From Fimbriimonadaceae bacterium (GTDB lineage: Bacteria; Armatimonadota; Fimbriimonadia; Fimbriimonadales; Fimbriimonadaceae), in contig CP075366.1 in assembly GCA_019454145.1 (NCBI GenBank), forward strand, positions 2,211,564-2,275,563: a stretch of 64,000 nt of DNA. Reading direction: 5' to 3'. Both the position numbers and the translations under genes were made by a program. The notes under the pieces were generated by a model. The model searched no databases and was not told the DNA's origin. It saw only the letters and a program-made list of their open reading frames with translations. Positions 27,118-35,002 of the stretch are shown here, in pieces (the first letter of the stretch is position 1; each line of letters opens with the position of its first letter).

Positions 27118-27882
27118 ATGAAGCGTTTTTTTGCTTGGCTCCGCGCACTGTTCGGCAAGACGATGGATTCTCTTGAAGATCCAGAGATGATGCTCAATCA
27201 GGCTCGGTCTGATATGCAGGCGACCCTGACATCTAACCGCGAAAAAGCGGTTCAGGCCATCACTCAGCGCAATCGCTTGCAACAAATGCTGGATGAAGCA
27301 ACTCGCAAATCTGCTCAGCTAGAAGCACAAGCAACCACCGCGCTTCGCCAAGGAAATCGCGAACTTGCAAAGCAATTCCTGCGAGAAAAATCTAGCAACG
27401 ACGCGACACTAGAAACATTGCGAACCACTCTGGCGCAAGCGGCTGAAACCGTAGACCAAGTGAAGGTTGCGATTAAGCGACAAGAAGAAGAAGTCAAGAA
27501 GAAAACCGCCGAGGCCCTGGCTCTCAAAGCTCAGTGGAAACAAGCGCAGATTCAAGATTCCATCGGTAAAGCACTTGAAGGTTTGACCTTTGAAAACGAG
27601 TACGAAGGGTCATTTGCTTCGGCACGCGACAAGATTCGTGACAAGCAAGCTCAAGCCAGTGCACGAACTGAAATGATGTCGAACTCGGTGCAAGGCAAGA
27701 TGATGATGATGGAAGATCAAACCATGGATCTTGCCGCTGAAGATGAACTCAAAAAGCTGGAAGAAAAACTTGGTTTGACCTCACCAGGTATCCAAAACGT
27801 GGCAACCACGAGCACTGAGGATTTAGATTCGCAACTCGAGCAACTTGAAAAGCGGCTCGGAAACAGCGGCGAAGGCAGCTAA
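27118..27882 (+). CDS. pspA: PspA/IM30 (Vipp1) family membrane-stress protein
   Basis: This 254-residue, almost entirely helical protein begins MKRFFAWLRALFGKTMD with an amphipathic membrane-binding helix. The PspA pattern follows (DPEMMLNQARSDM) and then long coiled coils to ~residue 200. PspA/IM30 proteins are ESCRT-III-like and protect or remodel the inner membrane when the proton gradient falls. I chose ATG 27118 because GGGAGG lies just upstream; the frame from 27046 adds unrelated residues. A strong terminator follows. Its neighbour is an ion/proton antiporter, consistent with a membrane-energy role. Confidence 0.9.
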   Translation: MKRFFAWLRALFGKTMDSLEDPEMMLNQARSDMQATLTSNREKAVQAITQRNRLQQMLDEATRKSAQLEAQATTALRQGNRELAKQFLREKSSNDATLETLRTTLAQAAETVDQVKVAIKRQEEEVKKKTAEALALKAQWKQAQIQDSIGKALEGLTFENEYEGSFASARDKIRDKQAQASARTEMMSNSVQGKMMMMEDQTMDLAAEDELKKLEEKLGLTSPGIQNVATTSTEDLDSQLEQLEKRLGNSGEGS

Positions 27883-27905
27883 CAGATTTATTTCATCCGC
27901 ATGGG

Positions 27906-27934
27906 CGCGCGGCTTCCTCAAGTGGAGCCGCGCG
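27906..27934 (+). terminator. Intrinsic terminator after pspA
   Basis: A nine-base GC-rich stem (CGCGCGGCT/AGCCGCGCG), extended by TCC/GGA, is followed on the plus strand by TTACTATTTATTTT. It sits between two converging genes and can serve both. Confidence 0.85.
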
Positions 27935-27941
27935 TTACTAT

Positions 27942-28970
27942 TTATTTTCCAAACAATTGCAACGTTTTTTGATCGGCGTCAAGCTCAGCCGTCATGCCGA
28001 GTGGCAAAGTCCATTTATCTTTGACATGACCAAATGCCGCATTCGATAAGATTGGCACCTTGAGAGGCACGAGGCGGTCTTGGATTACATCGGCGACAAG
28101 CCATTCATCTGGTCTTGGCGATTCAGGATCACATTTAGCAAACTGGCCCGTGACAATGCCTTTAACTCCATCTAACGCCCCACTATGAGTGAGTTGAGTG
28201 AGCATTCGGTCAATGCGGTAAGGGGCTTCATCAACATCTTCGATAAATAGGATTTTTCCTTTGGTGTCCAGTTGAAACGGCGTTCCGCACATGCTGGCAA
28301 GAATTGTCAGGTTCCCGCCAGTAAGAGGGCCGACGGCAACGCCTGAACTGACCGTACTTAGGTCATGTCTCGGTTCGTTAGTTTCCGGGTTCCTAAAGGT
28401 CACCAAACTCTGATCACCAAAAATCAGCTTTTTCAAATATGAATCGGCGAATTCAGATTCTGAACTGGAGAGCACTGGCCCGTGGTAAGTGACCATTCCG
28501 GTTTGCTGTTGAATCGAAATAAGAAGCGCAGTAATGTCGCTATAGCCCACAAGAATCTTGGCATTTTGCTTGATTTGTTTGAAGTCGAGCAGCTGGAGTA
28601 GGCGAGTACAACCATATCCTCCCCGAATTGGAAGGATAGCCTTGATATCGGAGTTATTGAATGCCCACATGATGTCGTCGGCACGTTCTTGGTCTGTACC
28701 GCCGAAGAACCCAAACTCCTTGGCTAGATTCGGCCCTTGAATCGGGTTTAACTCGAGAGCTTTGACTCGATCTAGGAATCCTGTGAGGTCTTCCGGTTTG
28801 CCGATGGGTGAAGCGGGGGCAATCACAGCAACGCTATCGCCGGGCTTAAGCTTTGGTGGATGGATAACTGGCTGGCTCGCCACGGCTGGCTCCTGAGGAT
28901 GTAATTGAGCGATAGCAGAAAAGGGGATGGAAGAGGCTGCCGCAGTCATCAGGAACTGTCGCCGAGTCAT
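27942..28970 (-). CDS. ldcA: LD-carboxypeptidase (peptidase S66)
   Basis: This 342-residue exported serine peptidase removes the terminal D-Ala from L,D-linked tetrapeptides in peptidoglycan recycling. A twin-arginine-like signal (MTRRQFLMTAAASS) is followed by VAVIAPASP and GGYGCTRLL. The nucleophile Ser is in VGYSDITALL, the Glu in LFIEDVDEAPYRIDRML, and the His in AFGHVKDKWTLPLG, making up the Ser-Glu-His triad. Most homologues are cytoplasmic, so the signal suggests a periplasmic form. It faces pspA across a shared terminator. Confidence 0.88.
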   Translation of the reverse strand: MTRRQFLMTAAASSIPFSAIAQLHPQEPAVASQPVIHPPKLKPGDSVAVIAPASPIGKPEDLTGFLDRVKALELNPIQGPNLAKEFGFFGGTDQERADDIMWAFNNSDIKAILPIRGGYGCTRLLQLLDFKQIKQNAKILVGYSDITALLISIQQQTGMVTYHGPVLSSSESEFADSYLKKLIFGDQSLVTFRNPETNEPRHDLSTVSSGVAVGPLTGGNLTILASMCGTPFQLDTKGKILFIEDVDEAPYRIDRMLTQLTHSGALDGVKGIVTGQFAKCDPESPRPDEWLVADVIQDRLVPLKVPILSNAAFGHVKDKWTLPLGMTAELDADQKTLQLFGK

Positions 28971-28990
28971 ATTAAGATTATGGAGCTATT

Positions 28991-29746
28991 TTATGCGCCA
29001 AGAGTTCGCTTTGCTTCAGGATTTCCAAATCCTGAAGCCATTAAGTATTGCCCAAGTTCGGCAATGCGCTTGACTTCTTGTTGAGTGGGTTTGCTCACGT
29101 ACATTTGAATTTCTAAGCCACCGTTGAGCCATGCGACGCGTGTGTTATTTTCGTGCATACGCACTTTTTCCGAACTAAATGCAGATTGGAACTGCCGCAT
29201 AAAGTCGCTGTTCTTGAGCTGGTAGATCGCATCGGCAGATTCAGCAATGAGCACCATCTTCTGTGTCTGAGTAGAACCAATTTCGGTGGAGTGATTGCGG
29301 TTTAAGATTTCGATGACTTCATTCAGTTGCAGTTGTGCATCCTTCATCCCAGCAAAGCGAGCAAACTTCTCGATTCCGGATGAAAGCCGCTTGAACATCG
29401 GGTGCATCATCATTTTGTAACCGTGTTCCGAAAGCACGGCGAACCGATGCCATAGCTTTGCTGGAATTGCAGATTCAAAAATCAGTTTGGGCGTAGAAGA
29501 ATCGCTAGAGCGATCAGTATCGAATTTGATTTGCCAGTTTTCGCTTAAGATCACCCATTCGATATCGCCGTTTTCCGGATGTTCTATACGCCATCCAGAT
29601 TGCCGAACGAAGTCTAAAAGGGACTGCTTTTCTCGTGCCAGCCTTTCGTTGTATTCTTTGCCGTAGCGAGTCAACGCGACAACGATGAATGAGAAAACGA
29701 TAATAATTGACCCAGTTATCAAAATGGATATCGCATCCATATTCAA
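28991..29746 (-). CDS. Hypothetical membrane-anchored protein
   Basis: This 251-residue protein has one N-terminal membrane helix (ISILITGSIIIVFSFIVVAL), then a soluble domain with no recognised family. It contains RQSGWRIEHPENGDIEWVIL and ENWQIKFDTD near the front and NGGLEIQMYVSKPTQQEVKR near the end. It is 20 bases upstream of ldcA on the same strand, so they may form an operon. Only 27 bases separate its start from the divergent peptidase gene, so its promoter must overlap that coding region. Confidence 0.6.
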   Translation of the reverse strand: MNMDAISILITGSIIIVFSFIVVALTRYGKEYNERLAREKQSLLDFVRQSGWRIEHPENGDIEWVILSENWQIKFDTDRSSDSSTPKLIFESAIPAKLWHRFAVLSEHGYKMMMHPMFKRLSSGIEKFARFAGMKDAQLQLNEVIEILNRNHSTEIGSTQTQKMVLIAESADAIYQLKNSDFMRQFQSAFSSEKVRMHENNTRVAWLNGGLEIQMYVSKPTQQEVKRIAELGQYLMASGFGNPEAKRTLGA

Positions 29747-29773
29747 ATTATCGGCACAATGTGGGTGAATTGA

Positions 29774-30334
29774 ATGTCTGATCGGTGGATTATTACCGGG
29801 TTTGGCCCTTTTCGCGACGTAGCAGAGAATCCTTCTTCATGGCTTGCTGAACGAAGTGGACTCCCTTACGAGCTTCTTGAAGTGAGTTTCGCGGGGGTGG
29901 ATGCTTACTTAGATCAGCTTGATACTGATACTTTTGATCGCTGGCTCATGATCGGCGTTCACGGCGGAGCGACCAAATTTCATTTGGAGTGCGTGGGCAA
30001 AAACTTTGTTGGCCCGGGTGAAGATGTGTTAGGCGTCGTTGCAGGGCCAAGCAAAATTGATCCATCGTTTCCGCCGCAGATTCATACAGATTTTTGGGCG
30101 GATGCGGTGCTGGATGAGACAATGGAAATCACCACTGATGCGGGCGGATATTTGTGCAACTACTTGCTCACCCGCGGTTTGCAAATGTTTCCCGATAAAC
30201 GAATTGGGTTCCTTCATGTGCCACGGCAAGAGGTTGTTCCTCTTGAAACTCAATTGGAATGGTTCAAAAAATTACTCAGCCAAATCGGGGCCAGCTCACC
30301 GAACTGCATTGATGAATCGGAAACTGTTGTCTAA
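29774..30334 (+). CDS. Pyroglutamyl-peptidase-like protein (peptidase C15)
   Basis: This 186-residue protein resembles pyrrolidone-carboxylate peptidase, which removes N-terminal pyroglutamate. ITGFGPFRDVAENPSS is the family signature. The catalytic set appears as E72 in FHLECVGKN, C128 in GGYLCNY and H148 in GFLHVP. It is somewhat short (family ~210) and the flanks of these motifs are divergent, so substrate may differ. Its last 39 bases overlap the 3' end of the convergent isomerase gene. Confidence 0.78.
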   Translation: MSDRWIITGFGPFRDVAENPSSWLAERSGLPYELLEVSFAGVDAYLDQLDTDTFDRWLMIGVHGGATKFHLECVGKNFVGPGEDVLGVVAGPSKIDPSFPPQIHTDFWADAVLDETMEITTDAGGYLCNYLLTRGLQMFPDKRIGFLHVPRQEVVPLETQLEWFKKLLSQIGASSPNCIDESETVV

Positions 30335-31144
30335 CGACTTCGGAACGCCCACCATGGGATCGGCTTCGCCTTCGTATTCCAGGTTGACCCAACCCTCGAA
30401 TCCAGCGGCTTTTAGGCTCGCCAAAGCTGAAGCCAAATCTACTGTGCCTTCGCCGATGACGGTGCCTGCAAAACGCTTACCGTCTTTGCCTTCATAGTGG
30501 CCCGCCGGATCCGGGGCGAAGTCTTTGAAGTGAACCATATAAGCGTTTGCAGCGACTTCGGCGACCCCTTCGTGCCCTGGCTGATCAACGAGCAAGAAGT
30601 TGCCTGTGTCGGGATTTGCGCCAAGAGCATCATGACCAGTTTTTGCCCGGACTTTTCTGACGATATCGTTGATTTGCGAGCCTAATCCAGCGAGTTTGCC
30701 GTGGTTCTCAAGGGCAAGGCGAATGCCTTTTGACTGTGCGTAATCAGATGCTTGTGCCAGCCCTTCGATAATCCATTCAAATGCTTGCTCTTGGGTGAAG
30801 GTACTGTCGCTGTATACATCTCCGGCAAAGACGCGCACCGTGTTTGTCTCGTAAAACTCTGCTTCGTCCACTCCGCGTTTGATGATATTGAGCGCATGCT
30901 CGCGAGCTTCTGCGGTTTCTTTTGCAAAGTTATTGGCAACACTAAATACTCCGCAAGGAAGTCCAACTTCTTGGAGTGCCGCCATTGCAATCTTGCGATC
31001 TGAATCCCAGTCGGTGTAGAAGAAATCCAGGAGCTCAACGCCTTCCGCTCCGATTCTTGCCGCTTCGTGGATAAACGAACGAATGTCCATCTGCCCGGCT
31101 TTGACCGCCGCGACATAGCTATACATCGAAACTCCGAGTTTCAT
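30296..31144 (-). CDS. Sugar phosphate isomerase/epimerase family TIM barrel
   Basis: This 282-residue protein of the AP-endonuclease-2-like family binds a divalent metal at the mouth of a (beta/alpha)8 barrel. Features include GVSMYSY at the N-terminus, AEGVELLDFFY, the ligand Glu in LALENHG, NPDTGNFLL, MVHFKDF and VNLEYEGEADP. Members isomerise or epimerise sugars or inositols; the exact substrate cannot be told. It begins three bases after the nuoN stop on the same strand, so it is the last gene of the nuo transcript, probably by position alone. Confidence 0.8.
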   Translation of the reverse strand: MKLGVSMYSYVAAVKAGQMDIRSFIHEAARIGAEGVELLDFFYTDWDSDRKIAMAALQEVGLPCGVFSVANNFAKETAEAREHALNIIKRGVDEAEFYETNTVRVFAGDVYSDSTFTQEQAFEWIIEGLAQASDYAQSKGIRLALENHGKLAGLGSQINDIVRKVRAKTGHDALGANPDTGNFLLVDQPGHEGVAEVAANAYMVHFKDFAPDPAGHYEGKDGKRFAGTVIGEGTVDLASALASLKAAGFEGWVNLEYEGEADPMVGVPKSLDNSFRFINAVR

Positions 31145-31147
31145 AGA

Positions 31148-32671
31148 TTAGTTTCCAGCTGAATTTGCGCCAGTCGGCGTCGGGCGATCTTCAGGGTCAA
31201 TTCGCTTCATTATCCGTGGATTCGCTGAGGAATCCTTTCCGATTTCCATGACCGGAGTAATTGCCAATACCAAGCCCAGAATCATTGCGGCACAGAGCAC
31301 TCCAGTCAGCTTAAGCCCACCACTCACGGGAGCGAAGTCAGTTTGGAGAGCCGGGTCATCGTCAACAAATGCCGCTTTTGCAATTTGCCAGTAATAAAAC
31401 GCACTGATACAGGAGTTGATCGCTAGAGCAATCGCAAGTACGGGCAAATCTGCGGCTAAAGCGTCGTTGAAAATAGCCCACTTTCCGAAGAATCCTGCCG
31501 TTGGCGGTACGCCGACGAGAGACACCAGGCAAAGGAACAGAATTCCAGCCGCGAATGGAGCCTTGCGCCACATACCGTTGAGGTCTTGGGTGCGAGTACC
31601 TTCTTTGCCGCCTTTCGCGGTGATGCTGATCATCGCAAACGCACCAATTGTCATGACTCCATAAGCAATGAAGTAGTAGATGACGGTGGAGAGTCCGATG
31701 GTATCCGGCATCTTGATGTGTGCGAGAACACCCACCAGCAAATATCCCGCATGGGCAATGCTTGAATAACCCAGTGCCCGCTTGGCATCTTTCTGAACCA
31801 GAGCCGCGATATTCCCCACGGTCATAGTGAGAATTGCGATTCCCGAAATTGCCGGCAACCACAGCTCTTGTAGATCGTAGCTGTAACCCAGAATTCGGAT
31901 TAAAGCACCGAATGCCGCCATTTTGCTGACAACCGACATGAATGCGGTTACGTTAGTGGGAGCGCCCTGATAAACGTCGGGAGTCCACTGGTGGAATGGA
32001 GCCAAAGCCGCCTTAAATCCGAGGCCGACTAGGATCAATGCGAACGCAAATACAATGAAATAATCCTGAGCGTTGCCATAGCCTTGGTGGATACCTTCCA
32101 AATCAATTCGACCGGATGATCCGTATACAAATGCGATTCCGTAAAGGAAAAATGCCGATGCGAAGGCACCGAGAAGGAAGTATTTGAGCGCAGATTCTTC
32201 CGATCGCCGTTCACCCCGTGACATCCCAGCAAGGCAGTAGAGAGCGATACTGAGAACCTCCAGCCCAATGAACATCATCAGCAGGTTTTCCGTGGCAACC
32301 ATCATCATGCCTCCGGCAGCAGACCAGAGTGCCATCGGATAAAACTCGCCAAAAGCAATGCGCTTTTGGCGCAGATACGATTCGCTGAATAGGAAAGTAA
32401 GGAACGTCGCCCCAACGATAATGAGTTGGGCCAGCGTTCCAAACTGATCGCTCAAAATCATTCCAGAAAACGTTGTGGCTACTGGTTTGCCGAGTTGATT
32501 AACCAGCAAAACGAAGCAATATGCAAGACCCGCTAACGAAACACCCACTATGAGATTGTTGTTCTGCTTTGGTCGGAACATCTCGATCAGCAATGCCACC
32601 AATCCTGTGCCCAGAATCACAATCAGGGGCATGGCAAGAGCCCAATCAATTGCAGGAATATAAGTGTTCAT
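31148..32671 (-). CDS. nuoN: NADH-quinone oxidoreductase subunit N
   Basis: This 507-residue antiporter-like subunit of the Complex I membrane arm is one of three proton-pumping subunits. About 14 membrane helices are visible. LVGLGFKAALAPFHQWTPDV carries the conserved Lys of the pump channel, and KRALGYSSIAHAGYLL is the family helix. It has a short polar C-terminal tail (DPEDRPTPTGANSAGN). It starts one base after the stop of the URO-D-like gene that separates it from nuoM. Confidence 0.95.
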   Translation of the reverse strand: MNTYIPAIDWALAMPLIVILGTGLVALLIEMFRPKQNNNLIVGVSLAGLAYCFVLLVNQLGKPVATTFSGMILSDQFGTLAQLIIVGATFLTFLFSESYLRQKRIAFGEFYPMALWSAAGGMMMVATENLLMMFIGLEVLSIALYCLAGMSRGERRSEESALKYFLLGAFASAFFLYGIAFVYGSSGRIDLEGIHQGYGNAQDYFIVFAFALILVGLGFKAALAPFHQWTPDVYQGAPTNVTAFMSVVSKMAAFGALIRILGYSYDLQELWLPAISGIAILTMTVGNIAALVQKDAKRALGYSSIAHAGYLLVGVLAHIKMPDTIGLSTVIYYFIAYGVMTIGAFAMISITAKGGKEGTRTQDLNGMWRKAPFAAGILFLCLVSLVGVPPTAGFFGKWAIFNDALAADLPVLAIALAINSCISAFYYWQIAKAAFVDDDPALQTDFAPVSGGLKLTGVLCAAMILGLVLAITPVMEIGKDSSANPRIMKRIDPEDRPTPTGANSAGN

Positions 32672-32672
32672 G

Positions 32673-33305
32673 TTAGGCGTTTGCCTCCTGGATTTGAGCG
32701 AGGGCTTGGAGGGTGCTCATAGGGAATTCAATATCTGCTTCCGCGTGGTTGGCGGCGAGAGCACCAGGGCGGAGTTCTCTCACCTGTGCTGGACTCCAGT
32801 TGCTACTTGAATCCCAGCCAAACGCATCCGCTTGTAAATCGCTGACGAAATCAATGTACGGCTCTTCAGAGCCAGCAATGACCAGCAAGTTAAACTTTGC
32901 TGCGCTCAAAGATTCAAGAATCTCGCGATCTCGCTCAAGAAAATGACCACCATATTGCATTGGGGTCGAATGAATGGGCGACGCCCCTTCAATGAGATAG
33001 CAGATGCCATCAGCGCCTTGTCCCAAAGCATCCACGGCTCTGGCCTGAGTTGCTAGGCAAAGTTCATCTAGCCTCTCATTTCCCTTGATCGGGTCGGCTT
33101 GGATGAGATCGTAGATAGGCGTGTTGCTCTGTAAAGCTCGGCTAAGCGGACTTTGCACCAAAGCGAGGGTGAGCAAGTCAGGCTTTTCTTTCAATGCCTG
33201 GCTCACTCGGTCTACTGGAACAATCTGGCAGTCAGTAGCAATAGAAGCTCGCCGATCTGTTGGTTTCCCTTTTGCAACCGAAAGTAATCTTTCTCGGCCC
33301 GTCAT
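32673..33305 (-). CDS. Uroporphyrinogen-decarboxylase-like protein inside the nuo operon
   Basis: The first residues (MTGRERLLSVAKGKPTDR) match the N-terminus of URO-D family proteins, which decarboxylate uroporphyrinogen or transfer methyl groups to corrinoids. The rest is only loosely similar, and 210 residues is far below the usual ~340. GADGICYLIEGASPI and AADAFGWDSSSNW-like segments (QADAFGWDSS) suggest part of the barrel. It overlaps nuoM as ATGA and ends one base before nuoN, so it is translated with Complex I subunits. A heme-synthesis role is doubtful; a Complex I accessory role is conjecture. Confidence 0.65.
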   Translation of the reverse strand: MTGRERLLSVAKGKPTDRRASIATDCQIVPVDRVSQALKEKPDLLTLALVQSPLSRALQSNTPIYDLIQADPIKGNERLDELCLATQARAVDALGQGADGICYLIEGASPIHSTPMQYGGHFLERDREILESLSAAKFNLLVIAGSEEPYIDFVSDLQADAFGWDSSSNWSPAQVRELRPGALAANHAEADIEFPMSTLQALAQIQEANA

Positions 33306-35002
33306 CTTGCCTCCTGAGCGTTGCGGGGCGGCACGTTGGTGTCGGTGTAGTAGTCAGCCGCTTTTACGATCTTGATTCCTTGAGTGGTGTCTGGCTCTCC
33401 TTCGGCGTTTCGGGCATTCACTTGAATCAGGTTGCCACTGTTATCAATATCATGAGAATCGTCGCTCCAAACTGGTCGGGTTCCCGGCCCATTAGTGACC
33501 ATCATCCGAGTTGCGTTAACCGATTTCTCCATCGGCTTGAGGAAAGTGTTAGGATAAATCCCGCCCCAGAAGATGAAGATCACAAAAACACCAACTAGCC
33601 CAACTTCCCAAGGTTTAAGGTCTTTTAAACGAGCGAGTTTCGGATTCAGTGGCCCGTAGAACACCTGACGGAACATATGCAACAGATAAGCCGCCGCCAA
33701 GATGACACCAGTACCGGCAAGCAACGGCATGATGATTTTCATGCCATACAAGCCATCAGCCGCCGACATAAACCCGCCATAGAGAGCGAGGAACTCGCCG
33801 ATAAAGCCGTTCATACCAGGAAGGCCAACGCTTGAAAGCATCACGATGAGGAATAGCGCGCTAAAGATCGGCATTTGCGATTTCAATCCGCCGTAATCTG
33901 CAAACAGTCGGGTGTGGGTGCGTTCGTAGATGAGACCGATCAAAAGGAACAACGCGCCCGTGCTGATCCCGTGGTTGAGTTGTTGATAAACTCCGCCCAT
34001 CATTCCCGCCTGGTTCAAGCTGAAGATGCCGAAGACAACGAATCCCATGTGAGCGACCGATGAATAGGCGACTAGCTTTTTCACGTCCGGTTGAACGGCG
34101 GCAACGGCGGCCCCGTAAATGATGCCGATGATAGCGAGCCACATGATAATCGGCACGTTGGCCATGGTTGCTTCGGGGAAGATAGGCAAAACAAAGCGAA
34201 GAAGACCATACGTTCCCATTTTCAGCAAAACACCTGCTAGGATCACCGAACCAGCAGTTGGTGCCTCCGTGTGCGCATCGGGCAACCAGGTATGGAACGG
34301 GAACATCGGACACTTGACTAGCAACGCAATGGTAAACGCCCAGAAAAGCAACGTTTGCATCGTGCCTGTGTTCTGCCAAAACTCGCCACTCGCGACTAAA
34401 GCTTGAATCGCAGTGATATCAAAGCTCATCTGCCCAACGATCTTCTCGTGCATCTTGGCAAGAGTAATCATGCCAAGCAACATGAAGATAGAAGCCGAAA
34501 ACGTGTAGATGAAGAACTTAATCGCGGCGTAGTTGCGGTTCTTGCCACCCCAAACGTAGATCATGATCGCCATCGGGATCAAGGTTGCTTCAAAGAACGT
34601 GTAGAACAAGATCAGATCAAGGCTGACGAAGACGCCAAGCATGGCGGCTTCCAATAGCAAGATCATTGCAAAGTAAACCTTTGTTCGATGCTCAATATAG
34701 AAGCTGAATATTGCGGCCAGTAGCGTTAGCAAAGTGGTGAGAAGCACCAACCAGATGCTGATGCCATCGATCCCAACTTTGTACTGAATCCCCCAGTTTG
34801 GAATCCATTTCGTCACCTCTAGCATCTGGAACCGGAAGGTTTCTTTGCTGAATTGGTTGAGAATGCTGAGAGAACTGAGGAAAGCGGCACCAGTGAAGAT
34901 CACTGTCAGCCACTTAGTAACTTTGCTAAATCGCTCAGGAACAAACAGAATTAACAGCATCCCAATAATGGGAATGAGGATGGTAGTCGTAATAACGCCC
35001 AT
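33302..35002 (-). CDS. nuoM: NADH-quinone oxidoreductase subunit M
   Basis: This 566-residue antiporter-like subunit of the Complex I membrane arm contains LLVKCPMFPFHTWLPDAHTEAPTAGSVILAGVLLKMG (given here as family landmark KCPMFPFHTWLPDAHTEAP) and KKLVAYSSVAHMGFV, both diagnostic. About 14 membrane helices are present. A polar ~70-residue C-terminal extension (NGPGTRPVWSDDSHDIDN) is longer than in E. coli. Start and stop overlap nuoL and the URO-D-like gene, consistent with translational coupling. Confidence 0.96.
   Translation of the reverse strand: MGVITTTILIPIIGMLLILFVPERFSKVTKWLTVIFTGAAFLSSLSILNQFSKETFRFQMLEVTKWIPNWGIQYKVGIDGISIWLVLLTTLLTLLAAIFSFYIEHRTKVYFAMILLLEAAMLGVFVSLDLILFYTFFEATLIPMAIMIYVWGGKNRNYAAIKFFIYTFSASIFMLLGMITLAKMHEKIVGQMSFDITAIQALVASGEFWQNTGTMQTLLFWAFTIALLVKCPMFPFHTWLPDAHTEAPTAGSVILAGVLLKMGTYGLLRFVLPIFPEATMANVPIIMWLAIIGIIYGAAVAAVQPDVKKLVAYSSVAHMGFVVFGIFSLNQAGMMGGVYQQLNHGISTGALFLLIGLIYERTHTRLFADYGGLKSQMPIFSALFLIVMLSSVGLPGMNGFIGEFLALYGGFMSAADGLYGMKIIMPLLAGTGVILAAAYLLHMFRQVFYGPLNPKLARLKDLKPWEVGLVGVFVIFIFWGGIYPNTFLKPMEKSVNATRMMVTNGPGTRPVWSDDSHDIDNSGNLIQVNARNAEGEPDTTQGIKIVKAADYYTDTNVPPRNAQEAR

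Noticed and set aside
30682-31116. 144-residue minus-strand frame within the isomerase gene
   Set aside because: Frame shadow of the TIM-barrel gene, which has clear motifs.
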